Shown: in pieces, positions 1-8,115 of the stretch
Layout: the number at the start of each line of letters is the position of its first letter
Position numbering within the stretch: the stretch's first letter is position 1
DNA from: Nitrosomonas sp.
GTDB taxonomy: Bacteria; Pseudomonadota; Gammaproteobacteria; Burkholderiales; Nitrosomonadaceae
Direction of reading: 5' to 3'
Assembly (NCBI GenBank): GCA_031316255.1
Contig: JALDQW010000001.1
Coordinates: forward strand, 3,673,324-3,737,323
DNA length: 64,000 bases
Position numbers and translations under genes: made by a program
The notes under the pieces: model-generated
Seen by the model: only the letters and a program-made list of their open reading frames with translations
What the model was told of the DNA's origin: nothing
Databases searched by the model: none

Positions 1-2
1 TT

Positions 3-2519
3 CGTAACACTGCAAATGGCGGTGAAACGTACTTGCCAACGGATGTTATACGCCTGGCAACATGGGACAGAGCTGGCGATAAAACAGCAACTGTAGATGT
101 AAATTTTACAGACCTGTTTTATGGCAAGACCGGCCATCCATTTCCATTAACAGGCAACGGGATTGGTCTGAGTTATGGTGCTGGCGGCTGCTCTTCTATA
201 CTATCCGCCGAGCCGTTTACGGCACTTGGCATACCATACCCGCCGCACATTCAAAACGGTGGCGGTATGCGTCAAGCGCAGTTTTACGAGGAATTGCAAA
301 ACCATCGTCCAGGCGTTGTCGGGTGTAACGTTGATTTATACAAATTGACAGCAATACCGTCTTTGTTGCCAAGCGACATGACGCCGTTAAAAACCGATCC
401 AAATTGGCACTTTATTATGGCATCACCTGCCGTGCCGTATTCAGCGATTCATGGTGTGCAAAAACCGGCCCAGCTACCAAGGCCGGACGAAATTACAACC
501 ATTGTGCTGTCTGAGGAAGCGGGTTCTCCATTTGGCCTGTTTGGTGCAGCATCAACAGAAGACCGGGAGGCTGCGCCTTGCGACGGATTTGCAACGGGAT
601 TGACGTCGCTGCATGCATGTGGCACAGAAATGTTCCCGATCGTTGATAGCGACATCTTTGCTGTTCGTATACTTGTACCGGAACCAAATGACGGCAGCCT
701 GGTTTCATCAACACCGCCAAAAGTATCCAGAGCAACTGTTACAAATCATTGGGGCATGTCGCTGAGTGTGATTGGTGAAATTCCGGTCAGGAACAAAAAC
801 CCGGACGGAACACCGGTCATGGAACAAGACGGAATTCATGAAGACACCAGCTTTGCTGTCAGGCTGCCCGCAGATATGCCGTTCATTGTGCAGGCTTTGG
901 ACAAAAAAGGGCGAACCCTTTTCACGGATTTCTCGCCACAGGCAACAAAACCCGGTGAAGAAAAAACATGTGGAGGCTGTCACATTCATGACGGTCAGCC
1001 AAGACGCCAGTTTTCTCAATCCTTTGCGGCAACGCCAAGCTACAACGTGCAAACAATCGGTATCGGCCCGAATGTCACACTGATTGACGGCGCTGACGCG
1101 CAGGGCAACCCGATTACGCGCACTGTTGCAGGAAGGTCTGTTGCATATGATTTTGATGACGTGTATCCGATATTTCAGACACATTGTGCAGCATGTCACA
1201 GCGGCGCTACGCCAGCCGGTGACTTGAATCTGTCAAACGACAACAGCCCGACAAACCGCTGGGCAACCACAGACAATACCTGGCATCGGCTTGCGCACAA
1301 CAACCAGCAGACCGGGATAATCAACAAAGCGACATACCTTGGCAGCACCGGATTAAAATCGCCATGGGCCAGTAAATTCCTGCATCGCTGGTGTGCCGCC
1401 TGCAGCCCTGTCTATTGGTATGCAGCGAATGAGCGTACCGACAACAGAGCAGATGCCGATTTAACGATGGGCGTTGCATTTAATCCAGCTCACCCAACAG
1501 TCAATCTAACTACAGAAGAACTTGGCATGCTTGGACGCTGGATCGATCTTGGTGCGCCTGGCGGAACTCAGGAGAAGAATGATCGATTGCGCCCTACATT
1601 AACGCTGGTCGCAGATCATAATGGTTCACAGATTGACGGACTGCGCGTTGGCGTTACGGATTCCAAGTCCGGCATCAATCCTGCAAGCGTATCGGTGTGC
1701 ATCGTTGGAACTACCTGCGACAACCTGATCACAACACCCGTTTTGGATGGCGTATCGGTTGTAAATCTGGCTGCGCCAATCACCAATCCTGCCACTCTGA
1801 TTCGTGCAAGCGTCTCAGATAATTCGGGCAACACCACCGAACTGGAATTTACCGCAGAGTATTTAATGCGGTTTAACGTTTCAGGCGGGTCCAATCCACC
1901 GCCGCCGCCATTAACAATCAACGTTGGTGCTGATGCTGCGATCAACGAAGGCGCTACATTTTCCAGAACGATAACTGTATCGGGCGGCACCGGAACCGGG
2001 CGCACATACGATATTGAATGGGAAACTGGCGCAACACTTGAAAGCGGAACCATCACTGACGGTGCGGCAGATTTCTCAATATCGAGACTAATGCCCGATG
2101 GCGACAAAGTGCAAACCGTAACCGTGCTTGTTTCTGACAGCGGAAACAACACAGCAACAGGAAACTTTGTTTTGACAACAAACGATGTTGCGCCGACGGG
2201 TACTGTTGACGGCAGCGGGCAGGCAACAACGAATCAGCAATACTCAATCGGGTTTATTACAACCGACCCGGGAGATGACCTGGTTACAGGGTATTTTGTA
2301 GACTGGGGCGATGCTGTCAGTAACAATGCATTAACGCACACCTACACCCTGGCAGGCACATACACCGTAACAGGCTATGCGATCAATGAAGACGGCCAGC
2401 ACCTGATCGGAACGCACCAGGTCGTTGTAACCGATCCACTGCCATGTATTGCCACAATAGAGCCGCTCAGCGCGACAGACATACGGTTGAATACAACCAA
2501 CTGTAACGTTGTGCCTTAA
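3..2519 (+). CDS. HzsA-like secreted multihaem protein with PKD-type C-terminus (5' end outside window)
   Basis: The reading frame is open to the window edge, so this is the C-terminal part of a larger protein. Counting from the TTG at 33, two c-type haem motifs are visible, CGGCH (about residues 313-317) and CAACH (385-389). A degenerate CAAC without His lies near residue 452. It aligns along its length with the minus-strand protein at 30628-36033 (shared PFGLFGAAS / PFGLLGAAS, KTCGGCH / KTCNGCH and ELGMLGRWIDLGAPGGTQE blocks), so roughly 365 N-terminal residues are probably missing. The haem region resembles the hydrazine synthase alpha-subunit family (TolB-like propeller, middle domain, cytochrome c domain). 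Residues about 620-800 look like PKD/Ig beta-sandwich domains. The expected location is periplasmic or extracellular. The true substrate is unknown; anammox hydrazine synthesis is not implied. Confidence 0.7.
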   Translation, partial: RNTANGGETYLPTDVIRLATWDRAGDKTATVDVNFTDLFYGKTGHPFPLTGNGIGLSYGAGGCSSILSAEPFTALGIPYPPHIQNGGGMRQAQFYEELQNHRPGVVGCNVDLYKLTAIPSLLPSDMTPLKTDPNWHFIMASPAVPYSAIHGVQKPAQLPRPDEITTIVLSEEAGSPFGLFGAASTEDREAAPCDGFATGLTSLHACGTEMFPIVDSDIFAVRILVPEPNDGSLVSSTPPKVSRATVTNHWGMSLSVIGEIPVRNKNPDGTPVMEQDGIHEDTSFAVRLPADMPFIVQALDKKGRTLFTDFSPQATKPGEEKTCGGCHIHDGQPRRQFSQSFAATPSYNVQTIGIGPNVTLIDGADAQGNPITRTVAGRSVAYDFDDVYPIFQTHCAACHSGATPAGDLNLSNDNSPTNRWATTDNTWHRLAHNNQQTGIINKATYLGSTGLKSPWASKFLHRWCAACSPVYWYAANERTDNRADADLTMGVAFNPAHPTVNLTTEELGMLGRWIDLGAPGGTQEKNDRLRPTLTLVADHNGSQIDGLRVGVTDSKSGINPASVSVCIVGTTCDNLITTPVLDGVSVVNLAAPITNPATLIRASVSDNSGNTTELEFTAEYLMRFNVSGGSNPPPPPLTINVGADAAINEGATFSRTITVSGGTGTGRTYDIEWETGATLESGTITDGAADFSISRLMPDGDKVQTVTVLVSDSGNNTATGNFVLTTNDVAPTGTVDGSGQATTNQQYSIGFITTDPGDDLVTGYFVDWGDAVSNNALTHTYTLAGTYTVTGYAINEDGQHLIGTHQVVVTDPLPCIATIEPLSATDIRLNTTNCNVVP

Positions 2520-2574
2520 TATTAAACAATTAAATCGGGTGCGGGAAACCGCATCCGCATATGGAGAAATAATC

Positions 2575-2823
2575 ATGATGGGTGAAGAAAAAACCGGCAG
2601 CCGCAAGGTGGTCATGACCAAATGGATGTTGATAATTTACGCAATAGGTACGGCGGTATATTTACTGTTAATGGGGTTTCAGGGTGCGACGCCACCCGAT
2701 TCATTCATGTTTAATTTTACGCTCGGCGTGGGCGCAATTGGCGGTGCGTTTTCGCTGGGAAACATGATGGAACACCGGTACAAGGCAATAGCGGTTAACA
2801 AAGAAGAAAACAAGCCAGGCTGA
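2575..2823 (+). CDS. Small two-helix membrane protein
   Basis: 82 aa, not recognised. The start at 2575 follows a GGAGAAATAATC ribosome-binding site; a second ATG is adjacent at 2578. Two hydrophobic segments (WMLIIYAIGTAVYLLLM and FNFTLGVGAIGGAFSLG) suggest an inner-membrane protein with both ends in the cytoplasm and a lysine/glutamate-rich tail. It lies 55 bp after the HzsA-like gene on the same strand and may be co-transcribed. Whether it belongs to the host or to the prophage flank is unclear. Confidence 0.6.
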   Translation: MMGEEKTGSRKVVMTKWMLIIYAIGTAVYLLLMGFQGATPPDSFMFNFTLGVGAIGGAFSLGNMMEHRYKAIAVNKEENKPG

Positions 2824-2829
2824 AATAAA

Positions 2830-2850
2830 ACTGGCCCATCACGGGCCAGT
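2830..2850. terminator. Hairpin, probable terminator
   Basis: Perfect 8-bp stem ACTGGCCC/GGGCCAGT with a 5-nt loop, directly after the stop of the 82-aa gene. The T-rich tract (TTTTATTT when read on the minus strand) favours termination of minus-strand transcripts. It may still act as a weak stop for the plus-strand genes. Confidence 0.5.
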
Positions 2851-2941
2851 CCTATTGATAGGAAATGATCATAAAGATCAATTGTTATAACGGCACGGGA
2901 TTGTCAGGGTTTAGGATTAAATTCAAGCACGAGGTGAAAGC

Positions 2942-3064
2942 ATGAGAAACGAAATCATTGAAACATTGGCCAGCGACATATTCAAAATATCGCTGGCGGT
3001 CGGGTTGGCTGTTGGGGTGTCGGTGGCTGTGGGTGTGTCGCTGGTTTGGTGGGTGGTGGTGTAA
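2942..3064 (+). CDS. 40-aa single-pass membrane peptide
   Basis: Begins with ATG behind a strong GAGGTGAAAG ribosome-binding site and ends with TAA. A short charged N-terminus (MRNEIIETLASDIFK) precedes one long Val/Gly/Ala-rich hydrophobic helix that runs to the C-terminus. It resembles the small hydrophobic proteins often annotated as phage or stress peptides. No family is recognised. The good start signal is the main support. Confidence 0.5.
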   Translation: MRNEIIETLASDIFKISLAVGLAVGVSVAVGVSLVWWVVV

Positions 3065-3139
3065 AACTTATGTAACTCGTTGTTTACTGTGTTAATCTTG
3101 TCCAGTCCAAAAGGGCTCTAAATAAAAAAGGGGAATAAA

Positions 3140-3571
3140 GTGAAAAAAACAATTTTAATTGTGCTGGTTTTTGCATATCTTTTGACTGGTTGCGCAACCA
3201 TGTTTAATGGGTCAACTCAACAGATAGCAATCAGGAGCAACCAGGCGGAAGCCGAGCTGTATGTCAATGAAGCATATGTTGGCAAGGGAAATACTGTTAC
3301 AACGTTTAAGAAGAAAGAAGATTACATAATAACTGCGCGCATGGAAGGTTGTAATGAAGTAAGCGTTCCGGCATCAAAATCTTTTGACGCGACCACATTG
3401 CTCGGTATTTTTATAGATTTTGGCCTGATTTCGATTTTAGCAATAGACGGCGCTGGAACCGGCGCGTGGAACAAGTTCGATCAGACAAGCTTTGTTGTTG
3501 ATCCACAGTGTCCTAAAACTAGCAATATGCGTATTCCATACGATCCAGACTTTTATTCATGGCTTGGCTAA
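3140..3571 (+). CDS. Lipoprotein, PEGA-like
   Basis: 143 aa with a type II signal peptide: basic MKK, hydrophobic core and lipobox LTGC near residue 18, so it should be lipidated and exported. The next block (TMFNGSTQQIAIRSNQAEAELYVN, shown here only as its start and end) is typical of small outer-membrane lipoproteins that resemble PEGA domains. A ribosome-binding site AAGGGGAATAAAG precedes the ATG. A hydrophobic stretch near residue 93 (LLGIFIDFGLISILAI) is unusual for a lipoprotein and may be membrane-inserting. The function is unknown. Confidence 0.65.
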   Translation: MKKTILIVLVFAYLLTGCATMFNGSTQQIAIRSNQAEAELYVNEAYVGKGNTVTTFKKKEDYIITARMEGCNEVSVPASKSFDATTLLGIFIDFGLISILAIDGAGTGAWNKFDQTSFVVDPQCPKTSNMRIPYDPDFYSWLG

Positions 3572-3601
3572 TATTTAACAAGTCACTTGTAGTGCCACAT
3601 A

Positions 3602-3636
3602 ATAAAGCCCGGCAGTTTTAAGAGTCCGGGCTTTAT
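3602..3636. terminator. Bidirectional rho-independent terminator
   Basis: An 11-bp perfect stem ATAAAGCCCGG/CCGGGCTTTAT encloses a 13-nt loop. The arms end in A/T tracts on both sides. It sits between the convergent lipoprotein gene and the minus-strand gene at 3666-4442, so it can end transcripts from both directions. Confidence 0.75.
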
Positions 3637-3665
3637 AATTCACAGATAGATGGCTGCGACTTTTA

Positions 3666-4442
3666 TTACTTATCAAAAACATCATGTAATTTAATAATTT
3701 TGTATAGGGCCGGCTTTCCGTTAATTGTTTCAACAGCCACATCAACAATAAAAGCCTTATTAAAAGGATGAGCTTCATCGAACAACATTTTTACTTTCAA
3801 TTCATCATTGATGAACATTACCTTAACATCGCCACTAAATACACTTTCAATTTTAGCTCGATCACCTGCTTTATTACTGTGAGGGTCATTTCTGGCCTGG
3901 GCCCAGTACATAACAACGCTTTGATGGATTCCGGTAACTGGTTCTTTCAGCGCATTTAACGCTCTTCTAATAGCATTTTGAGCTGCATTGGCATCGTTTG
4001 AACCAATGGTTAAGTTGATTTTCATATCTCCTTGTATGTTAAGAGATGCAATATTCATTTGGGCCCCATTATCTTTTGCTATTGGTTCAAGGATATTATT
4101 AAGATTTTCCAGGGTGGATTTGTTAATATTCTCGGGCTTTTTGTCACTTTCGCTTAACCATTTATACCATACCTTAATATGTTTTATATATTCAGTTATG
4201 GTTTCTGCGTGATCTATTAACGGCAGTGCGTAGGGCGAAAGAGCCGCGAGTTCAGCAATAATACTTCCACTTCGTATTTCTTTTATATATAGCTTAACAT
4301 CATCAGCTGCAATAAAAGGGTCGTGTTCAGCTAGGAAGTGTCTGTATTCATTACTCATGCTAATCAAGCTTTTGGCTAAGTCTAGTAGCTCAATTGGACG
4401 CTCGTTTTTTATTTCTATCGTCAGTGTTATTTCTTCGCCCAT
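3666..4442 (-). CDS. Hypothetical protein, 258 aa
   Basis: No family recognised. The protein is soluble and starts MGEEITLTIEIKNERPIELL. The middle is helical, with a conserved-looking SGSIIAELAALSPYALPLIDH segment. The C-terminus is beta-rich, ending VAVETINGKPALYKIIKL. The N-terminal pattern (sequence-independent beta strand, then a helix bundle, then a segment reading 'IRSGSIIAEL') resembles uncharacterised proteins found near mobile elements. Base composition is more AT-rich than the phage genes next to it. It is convergent with the lipoprotein gene and upstream of nothing obvious, so it is probably a single-gene unit. Confidence 0.55.
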   Translation of the reverse strand: MGEEITLTIEIKNERPIELLDLAKSLISMSNEYRHFLAEHDPFIAADDVKLYIKEIRSGSIIAELAALSPYALPLIDHAETITEYIKHIKVWYKWLSESDKKPENINKSTLENLNNILEPIAKDNGAQMNIASLNIQGDMKINLTIGSNDANAAQNAIRRALNALKEPVTGIHQSVVMYWAQARNDPHSNKAGDRAKIESVFSGDVKVMFINDELKVKMLFDEAHPFNKAFIVDVAVETINGKPALYKIIKLHDVFDK

Positions 4443-4460
4443 TGATAAGCCTAATTCATT

Positions 4461-5174
4461 TTAATATGAACGCCGTGCGCGCGATAGCATCAATCCAGCC
4501 ACCCCTAAACCGATTAAAAACAGCACACCAGGCTCTGGCATGACCCGCGAGCCAATGTCTGAATTCAACGAAAGACCGGGGTCAACGTGAATGTTAATGA
4601 TTTGGGTCAATGAGAATGGCTGAAAGTTTTGGCCAAACCCTAGCGGCAATATTTCCACGATGTTACTAAATATATTTTGCAAACCATCGTCTGAATTATA
4701 TTTAATTACGCTCGCGCCATTGGTATCAAATGCAATATTTGAAAGGTTGAAGTAATAGTCGGATTCAATGTGGTTTGTATTTACATTAACTGGGGTGGCC
4801 AACGCAACAAAATTTGGTGAAAAAAGCCAGGATGGCAACCCATAGTCGGTATCGGTAATGCTGATTCTCAGATCAACCGCTTCGCCTAGCGAATGGACTC
4901 GACTGCTAAACCCGAGCGATGGGTAAAAAGGATAAGGCGATACCGATGGCCCTGTATTTGCCGTTCCGAACAGATTAGTGCTTGTTGCGCTAAAAATGAT
5001 TGAAAAGTTCGGGAGCAATAGCCTTGTAGAGACCTGTCTTGATGACGATGCCGTGCTGTCGGTATAGGTGTGCGTAGTGCCGCTCGACAAGTCTTCGATC
5101 TTTACAATAAGCTCAGCATGCGCGGTTGAAATCCAAAATGCGGAAGCGAACAGGCAAAGCACAATCTTTTTCAT
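4461..5174 (-). CDS. PEP-CTERM sorting-domain protein
   Basis: 237 aa. It starts behind an AGGGGAGATAAT ribosome-binding site with a clear Sec signal peptide (MKKIVLCLFASAFWISTAHA). The C-terminus carries the PEP-CTERM tripartite signal: PEP motif (PEPGVLFLIGLGVAGL), one transmembrane helix and a basic RARR tail. Such proteins are exported and processed by the EpsH/exosortase system and are linked to exopolysaccharide producers. The middle is beta-rich and low in charge, as usual for this class. No exosortase gene is in the window. The sorting class is certain; the specific function is unknown. Confidence 0.85.
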   Translation of the reverse strand: MKKIVLCLFASAFWISTAHAELIVKIEDLSSGTTHTYTDSTASSSRQVSTRLLLPNFSIIFSATSTNLFGTANTGPSVSPYPFYPSLGFSSRVHSLGEAVDLRISITDTDYGLPSWLFSPNFVALATPVNVNTNHIESDYYFNLSNIAFDTNGASVIKYNSDDGLQNIFSNIVEILPLGFGQNFQPFSLTQIINIHVDPGLSLNSDIGSRVMPEPGVLFLIGLGVAGLMLSRARRSY

Positions 5175-5310
5175 ATTATCTCCCCTTTAGTTTGTTTTAC
5201 CCATTTGGAAAATGCATGCAAGTTCTGTGCCAAAACAAAAATCAATTATGTGCCAATGAGTTGAAATTGTGGCGCAATTTGACTGTAAAATTTTTCGACA
5301 TAATTTTGAG

Positions 5311-5481
5311 TTATTCAGAGTTGTTTTCCCGCTTGGGATCAATCGCCCAGCGGTTGCACTGCTTGCAAATTACCCATGCTGTTTTGGGAAAATCAAAACC
5401 GGCTTCAAGCAATATCTTGTAGCCGCAATCGCAAAATCGATAGCCGCGCCGGTAGTCTTCCGGCTTGTTGAGGACAGACAC
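5311..5481 (-). CDS. Small zinc-ribbon protein (Com-like)
   Basis: 56 aa from a GTG start. Cysteine pairs CDC (residues about 16-18) and CKQC (38-41) frame a treble-clef or ribbon-type zinc site, in the arrangement FCDCGYK...ICKQCNRWA. Size and position beside phage genes suggest a Mu Com-like RNA- or DNA-binding regulator, though the spacing is not the classical CxxC/CxxC. It starts 8 bp after the DUF1353 gene ends, on the same strand, without a good ribosome-binding site, so translation is probably coupled. It is below the size many gene finders report. Confidence 0.5.
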   Translation of the reverse strand: MSVLNKPEDYRRGYRFCDCGYKILLEAGFDFPKTAWVICKQCNRWAIDPKRENNSE

Positions 5482-5488
5482 TAAACGA

Positions 5489-5980
5489 CTAAGCGCCAGG
5501 AATCATCTCTTTGTACTTGCGGCCGCGGTGTTGATACCAGGCGATCCAGCCGAAGGCGCGCACCAATACCCGGGCAATCTGGTCGACGTATGCCAGGCCG
5601 TTGACCTGGACGCACATTTGCTCGAACAGGTTGTCCCAGTGCTTGCGGTTTGCGCCGTAATTTCCTTTGATGAACGTGTGTCCGCTTGGAATGCTGGACT
5701 CGAGCCAAAGATAATCATAACGGTAAGCAAAATCATGAATCAGGCTTGGGATGAACAGCAGCCCGGTTGGCGACATGATCGCCCACAGCGGGCGCGGGAT
5801 CGATGCGCCGTCAAAAATAAACCCCGCCGGTATCACGGCAATCGAGCCGTCCGGCAGCTGGCAGTGCCAGTCCTCGACCACCTTCCACTTGCGGATGTGC
5901 GTCAACCAGCGCCAGATTCGCGCCCAGGCCGGGTAATTTTTGGTGTAAATCGGAATGGGCTCGAGCTTGGGCATGTCCAT
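5489..5980 (-). CDS. DUF1353 family phage protein
   Basis: 163 aa from the ATG at 5980, which follows AAGGAGATTAAAAAC; longer in-frame starts lack a ribosome-binding site. The family signature is visible as PAGFIFDGASIPRPLW, then SLIHDFAYRYDY with the conserved His-Asp pair. DUF1353 proteins are common in tailed phages, near lysis or tail genes, and have an undefined role. It is transcribed away from the rest of the prophage, together with the zinc-ribbon gene downstream. Confidence 0.8.
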   Translation of the reverse strand: MDMPKLEPIPIYTKNYPAWARIWRWLTHIRKWKVVEDWHCQLPDGSIAVIPAGFIFDGASIPRPLWAIMSPTGLLFIPSLIHDFAYRYDYLWLESSIPSGHTFIKGNYGANRKHWDNLFEQMCVQVNGLAYVDQIARVLVRAFGWIAWYQHRGRKYKEMIPGA

Positions 5981-6048
5981 GTTTTTAATCTCCTTGTCTA
6001 AAAAGCTTGGAACGCCTGCATTACACCATAACGCCAATCAACTAAATA

Positions 6049-6062
6049 TTTAAACCGGTTTA
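6049..6062. promoter_or_regulatory. Palindromic site TTTAAACCGGTTTA, copy 1
   Basis: A 12-bp perfect palindrome TAAACCGGTTTA with two extra matching T bases. The same 14 bases recur at 14264-14277. Both copies lie just upstream of a rightward phage gene block, here the lysis genes and there the protease/capsid genes. This is a candidate operator or late-activator site; no binding protein is identified. Confidence 0.45.
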
Positions 6063-6119
6063 GTTATACGGTTATCAAAATATGCAAGATACTGGAGTCT
6101 CACAAGCAAGCACTGCAAG

Positions 6120-6173
6120 CCCGCCAGGGCTTTATCCGTTAGCCAGGTAATCGAGGCGCGGTACCCTGGCGGG
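6120..6173 (+). promoter_or_regulatory. Leader hairpin upstream of the spanin genes
   Basis: Perfect 10-bp inverted repeat CCCGCCAGGG/CCCTGGCGGG with a 34-nt loop, followed by ATTGTTT. It lies 18 bp before the start of the i-spanin gene. It could be an upstream terminator or a leader structure that delays lysis gene expression. Confidence 0.4.
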
Positions 6174-6191
6174 ATTGTTTAAGGAGAACTT

Positions 6192-6722
6192 ATGCCAATA
6201 CCTGCACTTTATGCGATGGCCGTTGCCGTGATACTCGGTGCCGGTTTTGCCGGAGGCTATACCCTGTCTTCAAAAATTGCCGCCGGAAATCTCAAACAAT
6301 GCGAGCTGGACAAGTCGACCATGCTGCTTGGCGCTGAGCGTGAGGCAAGCGAGAGAATGCAGGTTGCAGAGGAATCGACGCAAAACGCATTTGCATACGC
6401 CATGAACCGCATCATCGACGCAGAACAACAAGCCGAGGAATTAAGGAATGAAGCTAAAAATCATACGACTGGCCGCGATTGCCTGTCTGGTAATGCTCGC
6501 CGGGTGCTCGAGCAATCCGCAGCGTTTGAGCAACAACGCGTGCCCAAGAATACCCGAAGCGCTGATACAACCGTTGCCGGAACTGCCGAAGATACCCGCA
6601 ACAGGGCAACAACAGACGCAGATATCGCCGACTGGATCGCAACCGTCAGCGGACTCTACGACCAATGCCGGGGGCGTGTTGAAGCTATCGCCGAATGGGA
6701 TAACGGGATGGCCAGACGTTGA
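6192..6722 (+). CDS. Rz-like inner-membrane spanin
   Basis: 176 aa with an uncleaved N-terminal membrane helix (YAMAVAVILGAGFAGGYTL) followed by a long, charged, helical periplasmic part. This is the layout of a phage i-spanin, which joins an outer-membrane lipoprotein partner to fuse the two membranes in the last step of lysis. The ribosome-binding site AAGGAGAACTT precedes ATG. The decisive evidence is the lipoprotein gene embedded in another frame inside it (6448-6726), the Rz/Rz1 arrangement. The family is diverse, so the call rests on architecture. Confidence 0.75.
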   Translation: MPIPALYAMAVAVILGAGFAGGYTLSSKIAAGNLKQCELDKSTMLLGAEREASERMQVAEESTQNAFAYAMNRIIDAEQQAEELRNEAKNHTTGRDCLSGNARRVLEQSAAFEQQRVPKNTRSADTTVAGTAEDTRNRATTDADIADWIATVSGLYDQCRGRVEAIAEWDNGMARR

Positions 6723-6726
6723 TTGA
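6448..6726 (+). CDS. Rz1-like outer-membrane spanin lipoprotein, embedded
   Basis: 92 aa in the +1 frame relative to the i-spanin gene, overlapping its C-terminal half and ending four bases after it. It begins MKLKIIRLAAIACLVMLAGC, a type II signal peptide with lipobox LAGC and the lipidated Cys near residue 20. The mature part is Pro/Gln/Ser-rich (LPELPKIPATGQQQ), as in Rz1 proteins. A weak AAGG lies before the ATG. It should sit in the outer membrane and bind the i-spanin. Confidence 0.8.
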   Translation: MKLKIIRLAAIACLVMLAGCSSNPQRLSNNACPRIPEALIQPLPELPKIPATGQQQTQISPTGSQPSADSTTNAGGVLKLSPNGITGWPDVD

Positions 6727-6728
6727 TA

Positions 6729-6914
6729 ATGGATCAGATTGATATCGCGAACGAGCGCGAACAAATGGACACGCAACGCGCAATAGAGAACGCCAGAAAA
6801 TTGCACAAGGCCGCCGAAGCAACCGGCCATTGTCTGTTTTGTGGGGACGATGTTGAAGATGGCGTGCGCTGGTGCTCGCCGGAATGCCGGGATGATTGGG
6901 AGGTGCGGCAGTAA
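6729..6914 (+). CDS. TraR/DksA-type C4 zinc-finger phage protein
   Basis: 61 aa. A helical N-terminus is followed by CLFCGDDVEDGVRWCSPECRD (first and last Cys about 19 residues apart), a four-cysteine finger of the DksA/TraR class. Phage versions bind RNA polymerase in its secondary channel and modulate transcription without ppGpp. It occupies the position of the corresponding small zinc finger in Mu-like late operons. It overlaps the next gene by one base. Confidence 0.75.
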   Translation: MDQIDIANEREQMDTQRAIENARKLHKAAEATGHCLFCGDDVEDGVRWCSPECRDDWEVRQ

Positions 6915-7249
6915 TGGAAATTACGGTTACATGGCAAATGGTAGCCTGGTTGATTGGTCTTGTGAGCGCGTGGACTGGGTTTTTGATAGGCATTATCAAA
7001 TTACTGATCGGGGGCATGATCCGTAATCTGGATCGTCGTATTGTGGTCAGCGCAGACGAATGCAACGCCAAATGGGCGCAAGTCGACGCCAGTCTGAAGC
7101 GAACCGATGCTGATTTGAGACGCCTGATCGCGCAACTGCCAATTGAGTACCAGCGGCGCGAAGACTCAATCCGGGAGACAACGGCAATGAATGCAAAGCT
7201 TGATCGCATCTATGAAATACTCGTAACCTGGAAGGAACAAGAAAAATGA
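6914..7249 (+). CDS. DUF2730-like phage membrane protein (Mu gp25 position)
   Basis: 111 aa, start at 6914 behind GGGAGGTGCGGCAGTA. An N-terminal double-length hydrophobic stretch (MVAWLIGLVSAWTGFLIGII) is followed by a charged, coiled-coil-like domain. This matches Mu gp25/DUF2730 in size, layout and place, directly before a gp26-like and a DUF3486 gene. The role is unknown; a holin function is possible from the membrane segment but is not shown. Confidence 0.6.
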   Translation: MEITVTWQMVAWLIGLVSAWTGFLIGIIKLLIGGMIRNLDRRIVVSADECNAKWAQVDASLKRTDADLRRLIAQLPIEYQRREDSIRETTAMNAKLDRIYEILVTWKEQEK

Positions 7250-7560
7250 TTAGTCAAGATGTTGTTGATGTCGCGCGCGCTGAACGCGAGACGTTGCGCT
7301 GGATAATACTGTCTGCGCTTTGGTATGCGCGGCCATATGGAACTAGCGAGCATGTTTTACTGAGAACGGCGCATGATATTCCATTGCGCGTAACATCCGA
7401 CATGGTTCGCAACGCGCTGCACTATCTGAAAGGCCGGGGGCTGGTTGCTGTATCCGAAAACCAACCCATGTGGCACGCAGAAATCACCGCCGAAGGCGAA
7501 GATGTGGTCGATTATCGCGCTGATGCGCCTGCCGGTGTGGCAAGGCCACCAAAGTGGTAA
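7246..7560 (+). CDS. Mu gp26-like winged-helix phage protein
   Basis: 104 aa. The helical pattern around RWIILSALWYARPYG and MVRNALHYLKGRGLVAVSE is that of a winged helix-turn-helix, ending in a short beta hairpin (WHAEITAEGEDVVD). Position between DUF2730 and DUF3486 genes corresponds to Mu gp26. It overlaps the preceding stop codon by four bases (ATGA), so translation is coupled. It may assist packaging or regulate; the function is not established. Confidence 0.6.
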   Translation: MISQDVVDVARAERETLRWIILSALWYARPYGTSEHVLLRTAHDIPLRVTSDMVRNALHYLKGRGLVAVSENQPMWHAEITAEGEDVVDYRADAPAGVARPPKW

Positions 7561-7572
7561 CAATAAATTGAT

Positions 7573-8115
7573 ATGGCCCGCCAAACCAAAATAGACGCCC
7601 TGCCAGATCCGGTCAAAGCCTGGCTGGATGATGCGCTTGCAGAGAATAATTTCAGCGGCTATCAATTACTGTCCGAAGAACTGAAAACACGCGGGTATGA
7701 CATTTCTCATGCGTCCGTGCATCGATACGGACAGAAGATCGAAAAACGCATGGCCGCAATCCGGGCAGCCACTGAAGCCGCACAGATGCTCGCAAAAAAC
7801 ACGCCGGATCAGTCTGATGAACTGAGCGCGTCGGTTATTCGCATGGCGCAATCGGAATTGTTTGATGTGATGGTTGATTTGCAGGAAGCGGAAGCTGAGA
7901 ACGACCCGGCAAAGCGCGTCAAGCTGTTAAGCCGCGCAGCTTTGGCGATATCCAACCTGGCAAGAGCCAAAGTGATACACCGCAAATGGCAGGATGAAGC
8001 TCGAGCAAGGACTGAAGCCGCAGCCGCATCGGCTGAAAAAATTGCCAGAAAAGGGGGATTATCCCCCGAATCGGTTGACGCCCTGCGCCGTGAGATACTC
8101 GGGATTGTCGAATGA
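7573..8115 (+). CDS. DUF3486 small terminase (Mu gp27-like)
   Basis: 180 aa. The start MARQTKIDALPDPVKAWLD and the FSGYQLLSEELKTRGYDIS helix-turn-helix block are characteristic of DUF3486, the small terminase subunit of Mu-type phages, which recognises DNA and loads the large subunit. The C-terminal half is a long helix with EARARTEAAAASAEK. Its stop overlaps the ATG of the large terminase gene (ATGA). Confidence is high because family and neighbour agree. Confidence 0.85.
   Translation: MARQTKIDALPDPVKAWLDDALAENNFSGYQLLSEELKTRGYDISHASVHRYGQKIEKRMAAIRAATEAAQMLAKNTPDQSDELSASVIRMAQSELFDVMVDLQEAEAENDPAKRVKLLSRAALAISNLARAKVIHRKWQDEARARTEAAAASAEKIARKGGLSPESVDALRREILGIVE

Noticed and set aside
708..1199. 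Minus-strand frame inside the first HzsA-like gene
   Set aside because: Shadow of the haem protein frame; no ribosome-binding site and no recognisable protein.
5235..5275. Possible left phage end with sites like those at 30144-30202
   Set aside because: Only a partial match (GAAATTGTGGCG against GAATTTGTGCG); not repeated with a regular spacing.
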